The position numbers and the translations under genes were made by a program. Below, one piece after another: positions 12,203 through 24,916 of a stretch of DNA of 64,000 bases. Source of the stretch: Cylicocyclus nassatus (taxonomy: Eukaryota; Nematoda; Chromadorea; Rhabditida; Strongylidae); the NCBI GenBank assembly GCA_958299035.1, contig CATQJL010000223.1, forward strand, positions 8,483,753 to 8,547,752. The letters run 5' to 3'. Position 1 is the stretch's first letter. Every line of letters begins with the position of its first letter. The notes beneath the pieces are model-generated. The model had not been told where the DNA came from. It saw only the letters and a program-made list of their open reading frames with translations, and did not search any database.

Positions 12203-13126
12203 TTAGGTTGTAAAGAAACTTCCCGGCACTTTTGGAAATTTCATTTTCAAACGTATTTTTTCGGTGCTCGGTCGGACTTTGACACCAAGTTTTTTTTATA
12301 ATGTTCAGTAAAGGGAAGCCTGAAGTTTTTAATACGCCTTCTGACTTTTATCGATGCCAAGACGTGTTTGATCTGCATGTCAAGAAGAAATATTTTTTCA
12401 ACTATAAAAATTTCACAATTTTTCTTCCTTCGGCCATTTTTTGCGCAATTCAAAGAATATCGTCCAAATCACGGGTGATTTGATTGAAAAGCCTGTTAAC
12501 TTCTGACCCGCCGGTGTACTCGAGTTTCGCGGTTTGCGCTTAGAAATTACAAGCTGTCGAACTTGCTTTTCACTGCAACTGTTTTCGCAGCTAGCGTCGC
12601 TTCTACGGGGATCGCCACGCCTGGATGATGGGTCCAAACGATGTGCAACGCATTACCCCAACAATGTTTCCAGTAATCAAAAATTTGGTTTTTTCTGTGC
12701 AGACCTAGAAGACTTCAAAGTCATTTATTCTTTAAAAATGGTGCATTATTAGGGGCAAAAAATCTTCGAATTTTCGAATTTTCTGGGGAAAATTTTTTCG
12801 CAGGCGGTCCTTGAAAAACATGAACGGTCTCCATAACAGTTCCAGCAGACCTATATATAACTACGGCATCTAGCCTCACCAGCTCTCATCATGCCTGAGA
12901 TAATCCTGCACAAACTGGCCAACTTTCGCGACGACCTTTTTCCTTTCTGCGCATGCTAATGGACCGCAGTGAGGCGCTGAGATGACAGCAAGACAGATAT
13001 ATGCTGTAGACAAAATTGTCTTCGCAAAAAAGTCTGTAGCTTTGAAAAGGAATCAATCTGCTTGAAGTTACAACGATTTGAAAAAAAAATTTTTGCAAGT
13101 GCCCGGGAACTTTCTTTACAACCTAA
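12203..13126. mobile_element. TTAGGTTG-ended foldback element, family B copy 1
   Basis: The left end TTAGGTTGTAAAGAAACTTC is inverted at the right end (tttctttacaacctaa, to 13126), followed by TA. A second copy with the same internal order lies at 59009-59925. The ends resemble mariner-type termini, but no transposase is readable, so it is non-autonomous. Confidence 0.85.
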
Positions 13127-15052
13127 TAATTGGAAAATAGGCTGGCACGAAAGTCCTTGCTTATCAAATGAGACGCAATAGCTCTTCAAATCCTACGCCT
13201 AAAATTTCCTTTTATTTTCAAAAATAACGGAAGATTGGGCTTTCACGATAGCTATTCGGCGCCATCTTCTGTAAGCTAGCCAAAACGAAATTTCCATATT
13301 GGCTTTTCAAATTTTGCGGTTTTGAGGCCGGAAAATTGCGGTTAGTTTTGAAAATAACTAGTTCGAAAAAGTCTGCAAAAGTTTCTCATACAGCAGTAAT
13401 CCGCAGATTAGTGTCACAGCTTGTGAATTTGCTTGGAAAAAAGTTAACTCGTCTATGCAGCTTCTTCACAGAAGCAGAGTTCGATGAAGAAAATTTGACC
13501 TAATGCTCTACTAAAACATTGCGACGCTTTCGGGGCAAATCATGGCCCGTAGTAAAGCTCGATTAGTTTAGGTGAACTGAACTTAACCCAACAATTGAGC
13601 TTACGTCAGGTGAAAAGACGACCGCCCACCTTCCCATGCTATAAGCATGCCAAGTGAACTGACAGTTGACATCCTACCTGCTGCAGTCAACTGATCTACT
13701 TGCATCAGTTCACGATCAGTTGAGACGTGAACTGATGTTAGACTAAGGCAAATAGTGTGGAAAAGACAGACGCAGTGAACATTCCCATAAGTTGCTCCTG
13801 AGTAACTTACTGTACACTTCAGTTTGCCTAACACTGGGGAGAAAATCGTCGCAAAACTGCACAATACCGGGGCCCGAAAAGGAGAGAGTCGATGAACAGC
13901 TGATTTTGGTGTGGAAAGGAAGAGAACAGATTTTTTTCTTTTTTGTAAACTTTGCTGACTTTTTTCCGAAAAGATGCTCGAAACAAGATTTTATTGATTT
14001 AATTCATTGAGTTCATATTGCAACCATTTCTTTTTTTTCATGGAATTTTTGTCAAAAAAAGTGTTTTTGTTTTATCCATGCATGTGCTACGCGAAATCCT
14101 TAATAGCAGTCATCATCGGCTTCGCGATAGTGGTCGCTAACAAAGACGCCAGATGATAGAGCAAAGGTGTGACGCTAGCCGGTGTTGAACCATGGCCGCG
14201 CGCGTTCAGTTACAGTTGCTTACCTGTTCGACCAAACTGGCACAAGTGGTTCTTTTTCAAGCAACACACATGATTCTCATGACTAGAACGCGATCCGCAT
14301 CCAGATCCAGCTCACTAGATGCTGACTGAGGCGTAGTACGTTCAACGTAGGCTCGCACCAGTCGAGTTGCACTGATGGGGTGTTTACTACGTGCCTATGT
14401 TTCTTTCTGGAAAAGTGCAGTGACAAAAGGATTCTTCCCCAGAGTAGCATTCTTACGGATTTTTCTTTTTTACATTTCCATGCGATATCAGAGCCTGCCA
14501 GTATGCCATGGAAGAATTTTGGCAGATATTTTTGGCTAGCTAGCGCCTCTCTGCAATTTAGCACCAAGCTCATAAACTCAAAATTTAAAATGCCATTTTT
14601 GAGGGTTTCGTTTTCGATGACTAGCTCAGAAAAGGTTATGCTTGCGTTTGTCATGGAGCGCAAAGCTTCCAATAATTCTAGTGAAGACGGAGAATGCTCA
14701 TGCCACTGATATACTGAGACATGTAGTAATCTTTGCTTTTACACTGTTACCATCTGCACTCGTCTGTGCTTTTTTCGCGTATGCTTTCGATCACACAAAG
14801 CAATGCGATGTTTCGTCTTTTCAGCTCGTCAAATCTCACAACAGTCTCATAGGAAATTTGTCACAGCATGATATTCCTCCTACATCATGCTGATAACTAC
14901 TCAGAAAGATCAATGTACTCAAGAAAAGGTAAATGTACATTATTAATGATCGTCTTCTGCTGTACTTTATCAAATCTTCAAATCGACCACACCTTAGCAT
15001 TCTTTTCATTTGTTTAGCGGAACTTTTACAATAAATGATCAGAAGGCAAGTC
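13127..15052. other. No gene recognised
   Basis: AT-rich sequence with short frames on both strands (longest 14283-14672, minus, 129 codons; 14380-14709, plus, overlapping it). Neither shows a domain, and their overlap in antisense argues against both. Several short repeats of cagttcac/gtgaactgat lie at 13620-13740. Confidence 0.4.
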
Positions 15053-15128
15053 AGAAGGCACGGAAACGAGGAGGAAAAAATATGGGAGGGGGCTCCCATG
15101 TTTTTTCCTCCTCGTTTCCGTGCCTTCT
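15053..15128. repeat. Long near-perfect hairpin (36-base arms)
   Basis: 36-base arms with one mismatch and a four-base G loop. The left arm begins agaaggcacggaaacgagga and the right arm ends in its complement. Could be a palindromic MITE core or a source of small RNA; nothing shows transcription. Confidence 0.85.
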
Positions 15129-17453
15129 CTTTCCGCGCCAACATATCTGCTTACTGCTCTATATTGCATATCTTATCTACAGTCATCACTTGCTGGAATT
15201 AACTTGCGCTAAAATCTCCTACTCATTAGTTTGAAGGATAGTTTCTGTTGCATTTTCAGTTTAACAGTTTGACCTTAGAAAAATCAGAGGCGAAAAGCTT
15301 CCCAAGGCATGTTGGCGGGGCTAATGACCCATCACTGCCACATACTCTGCCCGTGCGCAAATCACCCATTTTATGGCTGGAAGTCATTTTTGCATCGTTT
15401 TTGATAATGACTCATCCTTCCAGATGATCACAAGGGATTGGACAAAGGGTAATGGGAAGAGGCAAAATCACGGTGTTGAGGAGACAGAGGGAACCGACAC
15501 AATCATGAAAGATGTCTTCATGATTCGACGATGCCCCCATGTTAGCGCTCGTGCGCATCAACCAGCATAGCTTTCTCTCAAAAACTCTAGTTATTCGTGT
15601 CGATTTTTATACTGTGCTCGCGGAAAGAATTTTTTCTATGAAAATTTGGAATTTTCTCTTATTTTTGAGAACCTACAGACCAGAGTGTTGTCCCTAGGAA
15701 AGACAGTTTCGGAACACACTTCAAAAAATTATAGGAGAGGACAAGCATTAGTAGACACAGAGAAAAAAGTTGCAAGGAGAAAATTATGTAAGCTTGAGTG
15801 TTTGGAAAAACTGACGTCATCTTTTTGGCTATATGTGCATTTGCGGTAATCATGCTGGCGGATAGACCTTCGTATGCCCATGCATAATAAGCCCCATTAT
15901 CTCCGAATTAGCAAAAGTGCTACATAAAACATCCGATAATCTTTCATTTTGGCAGATCCACAATCTGCCTGTCACTCTCGGAAGAGGGGGGGGGGGGGGT
16001 ATGGAGCAAAGCAGCGTTGCACGAAAAATAGATGGGTTTTACGGATGCAAAGGCTGAATCTCGGATGAGAATAAAAAACTGCTTTCAAGTGTAACACGAG
16101 AATTAGTAGAAAAAAGGGACGGAAATTTTTTGCTACTGACTTTCGAAACTTATACTTTCTCTTGGTGGTACGTTCAAGCACTTCTTCCTCAGGATCTATT
16201 TTTTCATCCTCAAAATTTGTTTAACTTCCGCATTTTGGTCTATTTACACAAGAATAATTTAGAAAATGACTCAATCCGTTGGGTAACGCTAGCTCCTATG
16301 CGGGTGCGATTAGGCACAACGCAAAGGGTCCTTAGGATATACCGCAGGCGGCGTAGCTTTACTCCATAATGACCGCTAACCCTTGATTCGAACCTGCTTA
16401 CTATCCCAGAAGCATTTCCTTCTCTCCTACTAGGAATACTACCAGCCGCTCTCTGTCGCTACGCGGTAGGTTCAGCTGGTACTCGGTAGCTTCGCTGCCT
16501 CGAAAACCTTTCGTTTCAGTCTATATTGCGGAAATGTGAAAAATTGCAGAAAATTGCAGAAAATACTGTATGCGCCTCAATGAGCTGATGCCGAATCTGA
16601 CTTCTATATTTGCTGAACGGCATTATGATATTTAAGAGAATTAAACATAAATTTCTCAGGATTTCATAAACAATGAGTGCCAAACTATCATGAGTTGGCG
16701 GTACAAAGGTTTTCTAAGTTTTTGATAAAACTATTTGCTTTTTGTAACCAGACGATATCATAATCATTACGCACTTTGAACAGGTCCACAAAAAACAATA
16801 TGTAAACGTGGCACCTCAATGACTCCACACTTGCAACGCTCATAACTTCAACGCTTTCAAAGACTCGTTCAGAGCTATGGAAGACAGAATCGAACTCATC
16901 TTACCAAAATGCATCTAACGATTTAAATGCATGACGATACGCATCTTCAGATTGTCTGGGTCATTTCCTGTTGAACCATCTCACCATCCATAATTTGGGT
17001 AGACAAGGCTAGGCGCTAACTGAAACCAGGCAGATTTTTCGAAGAAACCCCTTTAGTCTTAAAATTTTCAACAAAATCCCCTTTAACCTTTTTCGACCGC
17101 CCTCCTCACAGAAGGTTTGCGAAAATTACGCATTAAAGTCAACTTTAAGACTCATCTAGGGTTGTAATACCGAAACTCGTTTTTAAAACTCAGGCATGAA
17201 GTTTAATCCTAAATCTTTCAAAAAATTACGTTCGATACACTGCGGCCAAACTTTCAACAAAAACTTCAAAAGTTTTAACAAACTGCTCGGACAAGGTGGA
17301 AGTGGGCCAGAATTTGGAGGCGAAGATGTTTCTCTACACTAAAAATTATTTTGATGAGGACTAATAGTGATGAAACAGCACTATTTACTCGTGGTAATTT
17401 CAAAACATAACTAAAATGTGCTAACTCAATTCAAAGTTTTTAGCTCGTAGTTT
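15129..17453. other. No gene recognised
   Basis: Short unsupported frames only. A G14 run lies at 15986-15999. A GGTTCGAATC tRNA-like B box on the minus strand near 16385-16394 does not fold as a tRNA. Confidence 0.4.
15986..15999 (+). repeat. G14 homopolymer
   Basis: Fourteen consecutive G on the + strand; one of six runs of at least ten G or C in the window. Confidence 0.9.
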
Positions 17454-17888
17454 TAGGCCCGTATGCACATACATCCCCGCGGGGGAGGGGAGGGGATCTG
17501 AGAGGGAATGCGTCATATCTCGCTACCCTACATATCTTTTCTGTTCTTTCTCTGTCTTGCTTATAAAGTTTCCCATACACTTAAACCTGCGCATAATGGA
17601 TGCCAGGTTGCATCCATACAAGATTGGTTTTTTGCCATTTTGTGTGATCCCCAGGGGATCCCCAGGGGATCCCCTGGGGATCCTATGGTGTTTTCAAAGT
17701 GATTTATCTTTCTGGGAAGTCATTGAAAAAGCTGTAAAATTGTACTGAGGATATACTGCGGCACTGCTAAGCATATTTTCGACAGGAGAAATGGAATCCG
17801 AAGATTGTGAATTTTTCGATGATCCCTGGCTCGCGAGCTAGGGATTACCGTAGATCTCGAGCGGGGATGTACGTGCATACGGGCCTTA
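17454..17888. mobile_element. Foldback MITE with TAGGCCCGTATGCAC termini
   Basis: The left terminus taggcccgtatgcacatac is inverted at 17861-17888 (gtacgtgcatacgggcctta). No coding content. It encloses the BamHI-like palindrome at 17656-17683. Confidence 0.75.
17656..17683. repeat. 28-base perfect palindrome
   Basis: Perfectly self-complementary, built from GGATCCCC/GGGGATCC units, with one further partial unit on the left. Lies in the foldback MITE 17454-17888. Confidence 0.9.
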
Positions 17889-18508
17889 ATGACAAGTTCA
17901 TGACTCCCGCAGCCAAAGCAGCCACTATTGGAGGCGGGGGGGGGGGGAGAGGAGGGAATTCGCTGAATTCGGTAGAGAATGCTGATTTCCGGATTCATTC
18001 ATGAAACGCTTTTTCATAAAAAAAGGGTTTAGCTATGATCGTACAGGAGCAGCACTGCATTTGTGTTATAACAATGAAATGGTGCAATACGAGTCTTGCT
18101 TACTGAACAGAGGGTCGCAGAGCGGGTTCAACAGCCCAAGCTTTTCTGCTTTATTTTGAATTCAAGAACTTTCTCAAAAAGCGTTTCGCCGATAGGGATG
18201 CCGGAAGATTGGCACTTGATATTGTGTTCGTTGATGCGTTTGTATCTGTCACTTCAACGATAGTGCTTTTTATTGATTCGAAAGCGCATATTATCCAAAA
18301 GTGATTACTTGATTTCCGTTGTGAACCTGCTGGCTTTGAACGATTCAAACGCAATCCGAATTTCAAGTGAGTATCGAAACTTCTTTTGAACCTATGATAC
18401 TTTTTTTCATTTTCCGAGGACAGAAACACACTTTGATCAGACCGGACCATGCTAAACCGCAGGTACAGACGCCACGACTGGTTAAACAGTTGCTATCGAA
18501 TGTGCAAG
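17889..18508. other. No gene recognised
   Basis: G12 run at 17936-17947. A minus-strand frame at 18151-18450 (99 codons, Ser/Lys rich) shows no domain. Confidence 0.4.
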
Positions 18509-19290
18509 TACCGTAATTTCACGCGTATAAGACGCGGGGATTTCTTTCCTTTTAAGCTCTCAAGAAAGTTCTGCCACAGAGGTTGACCTGATTTGTTTCA
18601 TTTGAATTTTCATCAAGAGTCGCTGTCAATCAACGATATGCGGTCCTATGTACTGATAACTTTAGACTGCTGTTCAACAATATCATGGAATCTCTTTCCC
18701 AAGAAGGCATTGCGGCTACGTTTCGAAACGGCAAAGAGTTATTTTGTTGAACCCTGAAATCAATTAGCTATTTCTTGCCCGGAAAAAGGCTCCGATACAG
18801 AGCAAGTTATACAGTGAAATATCACTCCATATCACTAAGAAAGGTATGAAACGGATTTCCATATTGAGCTTCTGCAAATTCTGCGCGTCCATAGTTTGAA
18901 AATGCACCTTTTCGCAGACCTAAGCGCAACGGATTTCCCCCTTTTTTGAGCATTTCTTTTTTGGTTTATCGTTATTCTTTCAAGCTAGTTAGCTTATTTA
19001 GTTGCTAAAACCATCGTATACTAAGAACATATTCTAAACAGCCCTTCGCATTCGTATTCATTCGCGGTAATCATGAGGTGATTTGGCAGATTTTCACAAC
19101 CCAATAAAATCGAACAACACAGCACGCCCGAGGACTTCGCGATCAAAAAAAAAAACTATTTACAGTGCTGCATATTGACTGAAAGTACAGCGCGGCGTAA
19201 GTCTCGTTTTCCGAAACACAACGAGGCGGCTGAGCGGCACGATTGAAAAACCGAGAAAGGTGCGTCTTATACGCGTGAAATTGGGGAAAT
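18509..19290. mobile_element. CCCTAATTTCA-family element, long copy
   Basis: The left end taccgtaatttcacgcgtat is inverted at 19262-19290 (atacgcgtgaaattgggg). It shares cggctgagcggc near its right end with the elements at 2921 and 25070. No transposase frame. Confidence 0.7.
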
Positions 19291-20031
19291 AATTTTTCGA
19301 ACGTTTAAGTAAAGCTCGATGTTCAGCCAGTTTCCCTTGATGAAGAGATACTTCAATTTCTAGCCTCATATGACAAGTACGCAGAATAATATGTAACAAG
19401 TATGCGCTTACATGACCAGCCAAAAACTTTTTTGTATTTCTGAGTTTCACTTTTGGCTCATAATGTATGCACAGATGATAATTTGTAGATTTGATACCAA
19501 GCTTTAGCTATATGGCAAACCAAAACAAAGATTCCTGCAGTTTGGGAATTTCTGTAGTCAGAAATATGAAAATTTTTCGATGTTCTGCGCGGAATTTTAT
19601 TTGTAACCAGTCCAATCTGTAATCTATAGCCACACAATTGGTTGGAAATGAAAATCAAATGTGTAGTAGACTATAGTCCACATCCAAATTTATTTCGATT
19701 TTGTAGTGTGCTCAATAAAATGGATAAAACAATCTGTTTCCACTTTCCTGCGCCTCTTGTCATTCGAAAAATGATAATTTTTTCTACCATCTAATATTCC
19801 TCAAATAAATCTTTCGAATAATACCAAACATTCACAAAAATCTAAATCTGAAATCAAAAATCTGAATTTATCTAGCATTTCTGCAAACCGTCAAACACAG
19901 TGGAAACCTGCAAGTCAAGGTAATAGTTAGCCCTATCTAAACAGCTAATGTCCATGAATCGATGCCTGTAAAGCAGTTTGGCAGCTTTTTTTTAGTAGCT
20001 GTGTACTTTCTGAGAGAAAGAATGATGCAAT
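19291..20031. other. No gene recognised
   Basis: AT-rich, with short frames only. Confidence 0.4.
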
Positions 20032-20158
20032 GGCAAAAGCCACAACGAGATAGCTGTACTTTATAAAAACAATTTGATCTATCTGGCTAAGTGACAAAAG
20101 CCACAGGCGAGATAACTCTACTTTATGAGGACGAACTGATCTATCGAGCTAATCAACT
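20032..20158. repeat. Two-copy tandem repeat, unit about 65 bases
   Basis: The unit (gcaaaagccacaacgagata.. gatctatctggctaa) is followed directly by a diverged second copy (acaaaagccacaggcgagata.. gatctatcgagctaa). Confidence 0.7.
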
Positions 20159-21851
20159 CTACTAGTCCCAATATTGGCAACTGTATCCAAATATGGATTG
20201 AGAGTACTTCAAAAGTGTTGAACAATCGCTCGGTTGTGCAGTTGTACGCTTACGTAGTATTCAACAACACACTGCTTCACAAATGAAAATGCAATTATTT
20301 CTCCGTGTTTGTAACAGAATCGTGGCCTTGCCTCATCTGCGCGGTCTACAAGACGCTCCGGAAATATTCTGCGACAGTGAGTTGGTACGTCAAAGTTGAA
20401 ACTATTTCCAAAGAATTTAACGCGAAAAATACTGGCTTAACTATGGAGGATTGTGCAAGTAGATGCGGCTCCAATATTGGAGGAGGTAGTGTATTTAGGT
20501 TGAACCTGCGCTCCTAAGAACTTTCAATCTGCGCGCTTTTGACAGTCAAGTTATGAGGTGTAAAGGGGCAAAAGTTTACCCATCAGCACCGCCACATCCA
20601 GGTCCCGTGCAAAAACACACATTACGGGCAAAAGTCAAGAGTTTGCGGCATTTCTCGATGAATTGAGGTCCACTCAGGTAATGAACGAGAGACGGAACAA
20701 AGTGGTAAGAGGGACAAGGCGTAGCCTATAGCGTTTGGCGAAGTAAGATCGTAGCGCAATTGTCTATTCTCTTAACATAAGCCGTTATAATGTGAGGCTA
20801 TGCCACATCTGGAACCAACGCTCCAAGTCCTCACCATTAGTATGCAGCTTGTGGTGATCGATCACCATGGCGTGACCCTCCCTTGTAAATAAATCGCCCA
20901 GATATTGCTGCAAAACCTGAATTCCAGTGCGTGAAAATCTCTTCACGAGGTACAAGCTTTCAGGAAGCCCGGCCTTTCAATAGTGTGTTTAAAGTTGATT
21001 AGGGCGAAAGTGTCAGGATAATTAGAAACGTCACGTCGAAAGCCAACTACCATAATAAAAGGAGCATGAAAAACCAGACACATTAGAGCTCACTTTTGGA
21101 CTTTTAACTTCAGACCATCCACGTTGATAGACGGAGATTCCTTTGCCACTTGTATCAGAAATCACTTCTGCAGCTAAACTTGGCGTTATTTAGTTGGGCG
21201 TTCTGCTATTATCTTGGGCATCAAAATCTCACCATCCTCAGCTTGGGTTAACGGTGGCTTACTGAAACAATTTGGGGTGATTGTAAAGCTTTTTTTGGAA
21301 AAGACTAATGCAGTTTTGGATTTGTGCTTTAGTAGAATTTAATCTAACCCCCTCTTTTAATCTTTAGAAGAAAGAGTTCCAGGTAGCGTTTGGTGAGGAG
21401 ATCGAGTGAAGGTTGCTTCTCCTATACACTTGAACGATGCCTAAATCTCACCACCGCTGCGTTTCATACTCTAAAATTTTAAAGGATAGGTGAGTACATT
21501 ATCTTGATGTTGGTTCAGTGGCTTTGGTGAAGAGTGAAGGCGCTGTGCATCAGACTCTAAAAAGTGAATATCACGTAATTGTCCATAATTATGTAATCAG
21601 GAACAAGGTACGCTGAGCACTTCAGTTTTTAAGAAATTGGATTTAGAGTTATCTTCAGGGACGACACAAAGTTGATGTAGACAGAGCATTCAAAGTACGA
21701 ATAGAGTATTGCGAAAAGAAGCAACTGCCCCATGATAAACAAATGTTTTGGGTTGAAGGTTAGAAATGTGTACTATTCATTGGAAGATGTGTAGGATCCT
21801 CCAAAGGCTCGCCGCTTCTTCTCCAGTCATGCATCTAGGAACACATATCTA
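20159..21851. other. Intergenic with one coding-like minus-strand frame
   Basis: No secure gene. The minus-strand frame ending at 20785 (about 61 codons) contains YLGDLFTREGHAMVIDHHKL and ends WFQMWHSLTL; its composition looks protein-like but no family is recognised. The rest holds only short frames. Confidence 0.35.
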
Positions 21852-22006
21852 CCCTTTGTTTCACTGGAGCTAGCGGGTGGAAGGCGGCGTTCCGTTTGCT
21901 AATCAAGATTGCATATCTCTCGTTAGCGTGCCTCTAATCATTACCTAAGCTTGATTAGCAGTCGAGCCCCTCCTTCCACCCGCCACTGCAATGAAACAAA
22001 GGGTGG
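21852..22006. mobile_element. 155-base MITE
   Basis: About 38-base imperfect TIRs: taccctttgtttcactggag at the left and its diverged complement (gcaatgaaacaaagggtgg) at the right, both including gcgggtggaagg. Confidence 0.75.
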
Positions 22007-22552
22007 CTCGCGTAACCTCGCACTAGTGTAGTTTCTGGCAATCGCTTTCTTCCTAGCATTGAGTGAAATGCAATGCATGAACGACTATCTGCCAATCACA
22101 TTGAAAATAAAGATTTTGTAGAAACTCAGTAGAATGCTGATGAGGAAGATACTTGCAGACCATTAAAGAGGTAGAAGATAAGTGTACCCTTACTCTAAAA
22201 AAATTATCAAAAAATTATGTAAACACCTCCAGCAAGAGAAGGATACTTGGTCGAAGTGGCGTTTCCGTATGAAACGTTACTGTCTTATAGACATGGAACG
22301 CTGTTTCCAAATCTGCTTTCGATATTTCCGAAAACTGTTGTGGAAGTGTTGGCTAAGGCAAAAAAAGGTGTTGAGATTTTTTCGATGTTTGAAAGAAGTA
22401 ATGACTGACATGTATTTATTAGACTAAAAGCATTGATTGCACAAAGCGCCCTGGAAGTAATTATAACCACATCTGAGCTCGCGGATTACATTCTGCATAA
22501 TTGTAATGTGTATTTACATATATGTGTGTATATATCTTATATATAAAGCTGA

Positions 22553-22606
22553 ATGTCTGTTTGTCTGTCTGTCTGTCTGTATGTCTGTCTGTATGTACGT
22601 ATGTTC
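22553..22606 (+). repeat. (TGTC)n / TGTA microsatellite
   Basis: Tetranucleotide TGTC/TGTA run at the left edge of the foldback element at 22545. Confidence 0.85.
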
Positions 22607-22924
22607 CGAATAGAAAATTCCATTTCTGAACCGATCCGGACCAAACTTGGCACACATACGCTACGAGCCCCGGCGGGTGTCATAGGCTACTTTTCGTCAT
22701 CGATCGATATCGATTTTATCAATTTTTATCGATTTTTTTGCTGAGTTCGCCTACGGGGCTGGGAGTTGGCACAGGGGGGTAATCGAGCATGGGGATTCCG
22801 AATACAATATTGGTTTTCGGGATTATCGATTACTTTTATCGATTTTATCGCTGATCATCCCCCAAGGGGGTGATCAGCATGCTCGATTACACCCCTGTGC
22901 CAAATTCCATCCCCCTAGCTCAAA

Positions 22925-23285
22925 TTTTGCAAAATCGATAAAATCGATAGAAGTAATGGATAATTCTAAAAACTAATATTGTATTCGTAATCTGCATGCT
23001 CGATTACCCCCCTGTGCAAACTCCCAGCCCCGCAGGTCAAACTTTACAAAAAAATCGATAAAATCGATAAAAGTAATGGACGATCCTGAAAACTAATATT
23101 GTGTTCGTAATCAGCATGCTCGATTACCCCCTGTGCAAAATCCCAGCCTCGCATGTCAAAATTTACAAAAAATCGATAAAATCAATAAAAGTAACCCATA
23201 ATTCTGAAAACTAATATTGTATTCGGAATCCCCAAGCTCACTTCCCCCCTGTGCCAACTCCTAGCCCTGTAGGTGAACTCTGCGA
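22925..23285. repeat. Tandem repeat, about 118-base unit, three copies
   Basis: Each unit contains aaaatcgataaaatcgataa, then actaatattgt and atgctcgattacccccctgt. A further partial inverted unit lies at 22745-22880. Frames read through it (for example 23182-23577) are artefacts of the repeat. Confidence 0.75.
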
Positions 23286-23423
23286 AAAAATCGATAAAAA
23301 TCTGTAAAATCGACATCGATCGATAACGAAAAGTGGACTGTGACACGCGCCGGGGCCCGAAGTGTATGTGTGCCAAGTTTGGTCCGGATACGGCGGAGCC
23401 GGGTAAGCCAGCTAGTGTATATA

Positions 23424-24233
23424 TAAGGTGGACACTAAGTTTTGCAACTTGTTTCATAACTTCACTCTCATTCAACATGGCGCACTCAAACTTTGGCATC
23501 ATGTAGAATGCAATGTGAGCTACAAGCGAGCACAAATTGGCTGAATTTTGAGCACGAAATAGAAAAGTTTCAGGCATTTTTCGAAAACTAGTGAAATTTG
23601 AGAATTTTTGAGGTTTTTCAAGCTAAAATGAAGCCTTTAGCAGCCTAGACCATGCGCAGTAATCCGGATTCATCTATAAATTATTGGAGGTGGTTGACTC
23701 CTTTGGCCTAGTAAGAAGGAAACAAAATTCAGGGGCATGTCGATGACGTCCTCACAAGTCGAACGAGCCGATGTACGCAAGAGCTGCTGGGGACGACCGT
23801 CAATGACTAAAGAGTCCGAAGCTCAAATTCTTCCGACACTTCACATAGTAAGGTTATTTAACCTGCCAAAGGCGAATATTATATTCATTCGTTGAATCAA
23901 CGTCATTTTCCTTGTTTAGGGTGAGACCCCATATCGTACACCTACAGTAATCTTACAAAAAATCCCTTATCACGGAGTTTCACTATCGTTTTCGTGATCA
24001 GCATGTCGGATAACACTCCTATGCCAAGTTTCAGCCAAATCCGTCAAACTTTGAATTTTTCCCCTTTATACCATACAACTACCGTAACCCTCACTGCGAC
24101 GTCAGAATTTGGTAGGACGGCAGCTGCGCTAGTAGCTTACGTAATAACCAACACAGTGGCAAAATTTGAGTGCACCATGTTGAGTGAGAGGGAAGTTATG
24201 AGACCAGTCGCAAAACTTAGTATTCAACCTAAT
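23424..24233. mobile_element. Family C element, copy 1
   Basis: The ends share aactaagttttgcaac in inverted orientation (left near 23434, right near 24211). The interior matches 28988-29791, including the string gcagctgcgctagtagctta. It starts directly where the 22545-23424 element stops. Confidence 0.7.
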
Positions 24234-24238
24234 ATTTA

Positions 24239-24916
24239 CAGGGTGTCCCAAAAAATGTATCGAACGTTTGATCGTTTATATCTCTCTTCCCAAGAAGTCT
24301 TTTGCCTTGCTGCAAGTACTATTTTGTAGAGCTGGCTTCAACTTAGATTTGCATTAAAGAACGAATCACCCATCTCCCTTCATTACTGTAGGATTACGGT
24401 AGAAACTTGAAACATATGGTGTCAATGTGGAAAAAGCTGCAGTTTCAAAATTTTTCAAAAAATTGTGAAAACTTGTGTAATAGGGTTTTTATGGATGCTG
24501 AATTCAATACTCAACTATTCACAAGATTACAAAGCTTTCTAAACGGTGTAATCGCATTTTTAGGAACATTGAAAAAATGGCCGCTACCTCTTACCTGGCA
24601 TAACTCCTCAATGAAGCATCATAATAAGTTGGGGACTTTACAGTTATAATCAGCAACTCTAATTAGCCTAGTGTGAAAACTTTCAGGCTGTTTTATTTCC
24701 TTTCTAAGGCAAAATATGGCCTTTCATTGCTTAAAACCCTCTTTGAAGTTTTCACCGTAATCCTACAATAATGAAGAGGAATGAATGATTCGTTCTATAA
24801 TGCAAATTTAAGTTGAAGCTAGCTCTACAGATTGGTACCTGAAGCAAGAGAAAAGACTTTTATAGAAGAGAGATATTAACGATCAAACGTTCGATACATT
24901 TTTTTGGGACACCCTG
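24239..24916. mobile_element. Tc1/mariner-like non-autonomous element, TA duplicated
   Basis: The left end CAGGGTGTCCCAAAAAATGT is inverted at the right end to 24916; about 45 bases match. TA flanks both sides (24237-24238 and 24917-24918). It is 678 bases long with no transposase. CAGGGTGTCCCAAAA ends are typical of this superfamily. Confidence 0.85.

Larger units (their letters stand above)
22545..23424. mobile_element. Foldback element with microsatellite edge and internal tandem repeats
   Basis: The left part has a (TGTC)n run, then ccggaccaaacttggcacac and tcatcgatcgatatcga. These recur inverted at 23310-23395. The interior holds about three units of ~118 bases (next entry). Related termini (accgatc..aaact..) appear at 54629-54725. 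No protein coding. Confidence 0.75.

Noticed and set aside
14283..14709. Overlapping antisense frames of 129 and 109 codons
   Set aside because: No motif, no splice context and mutual overlap.
16385..16394. tRNA B-box-like GGTTCGAATC on the minus strand
   Set aside because: The five bases on each side do not pair as a T stem, and no acceptor stem or A box fits.
22461..22744. Frames over the TGTC run
   Set aside because: Microsatellite translation with no other support.
22800..23290. Possible CRISPR-like array
   Set aside because: The repeat is tandem with no unique spacers, and the window is eukaryotic.
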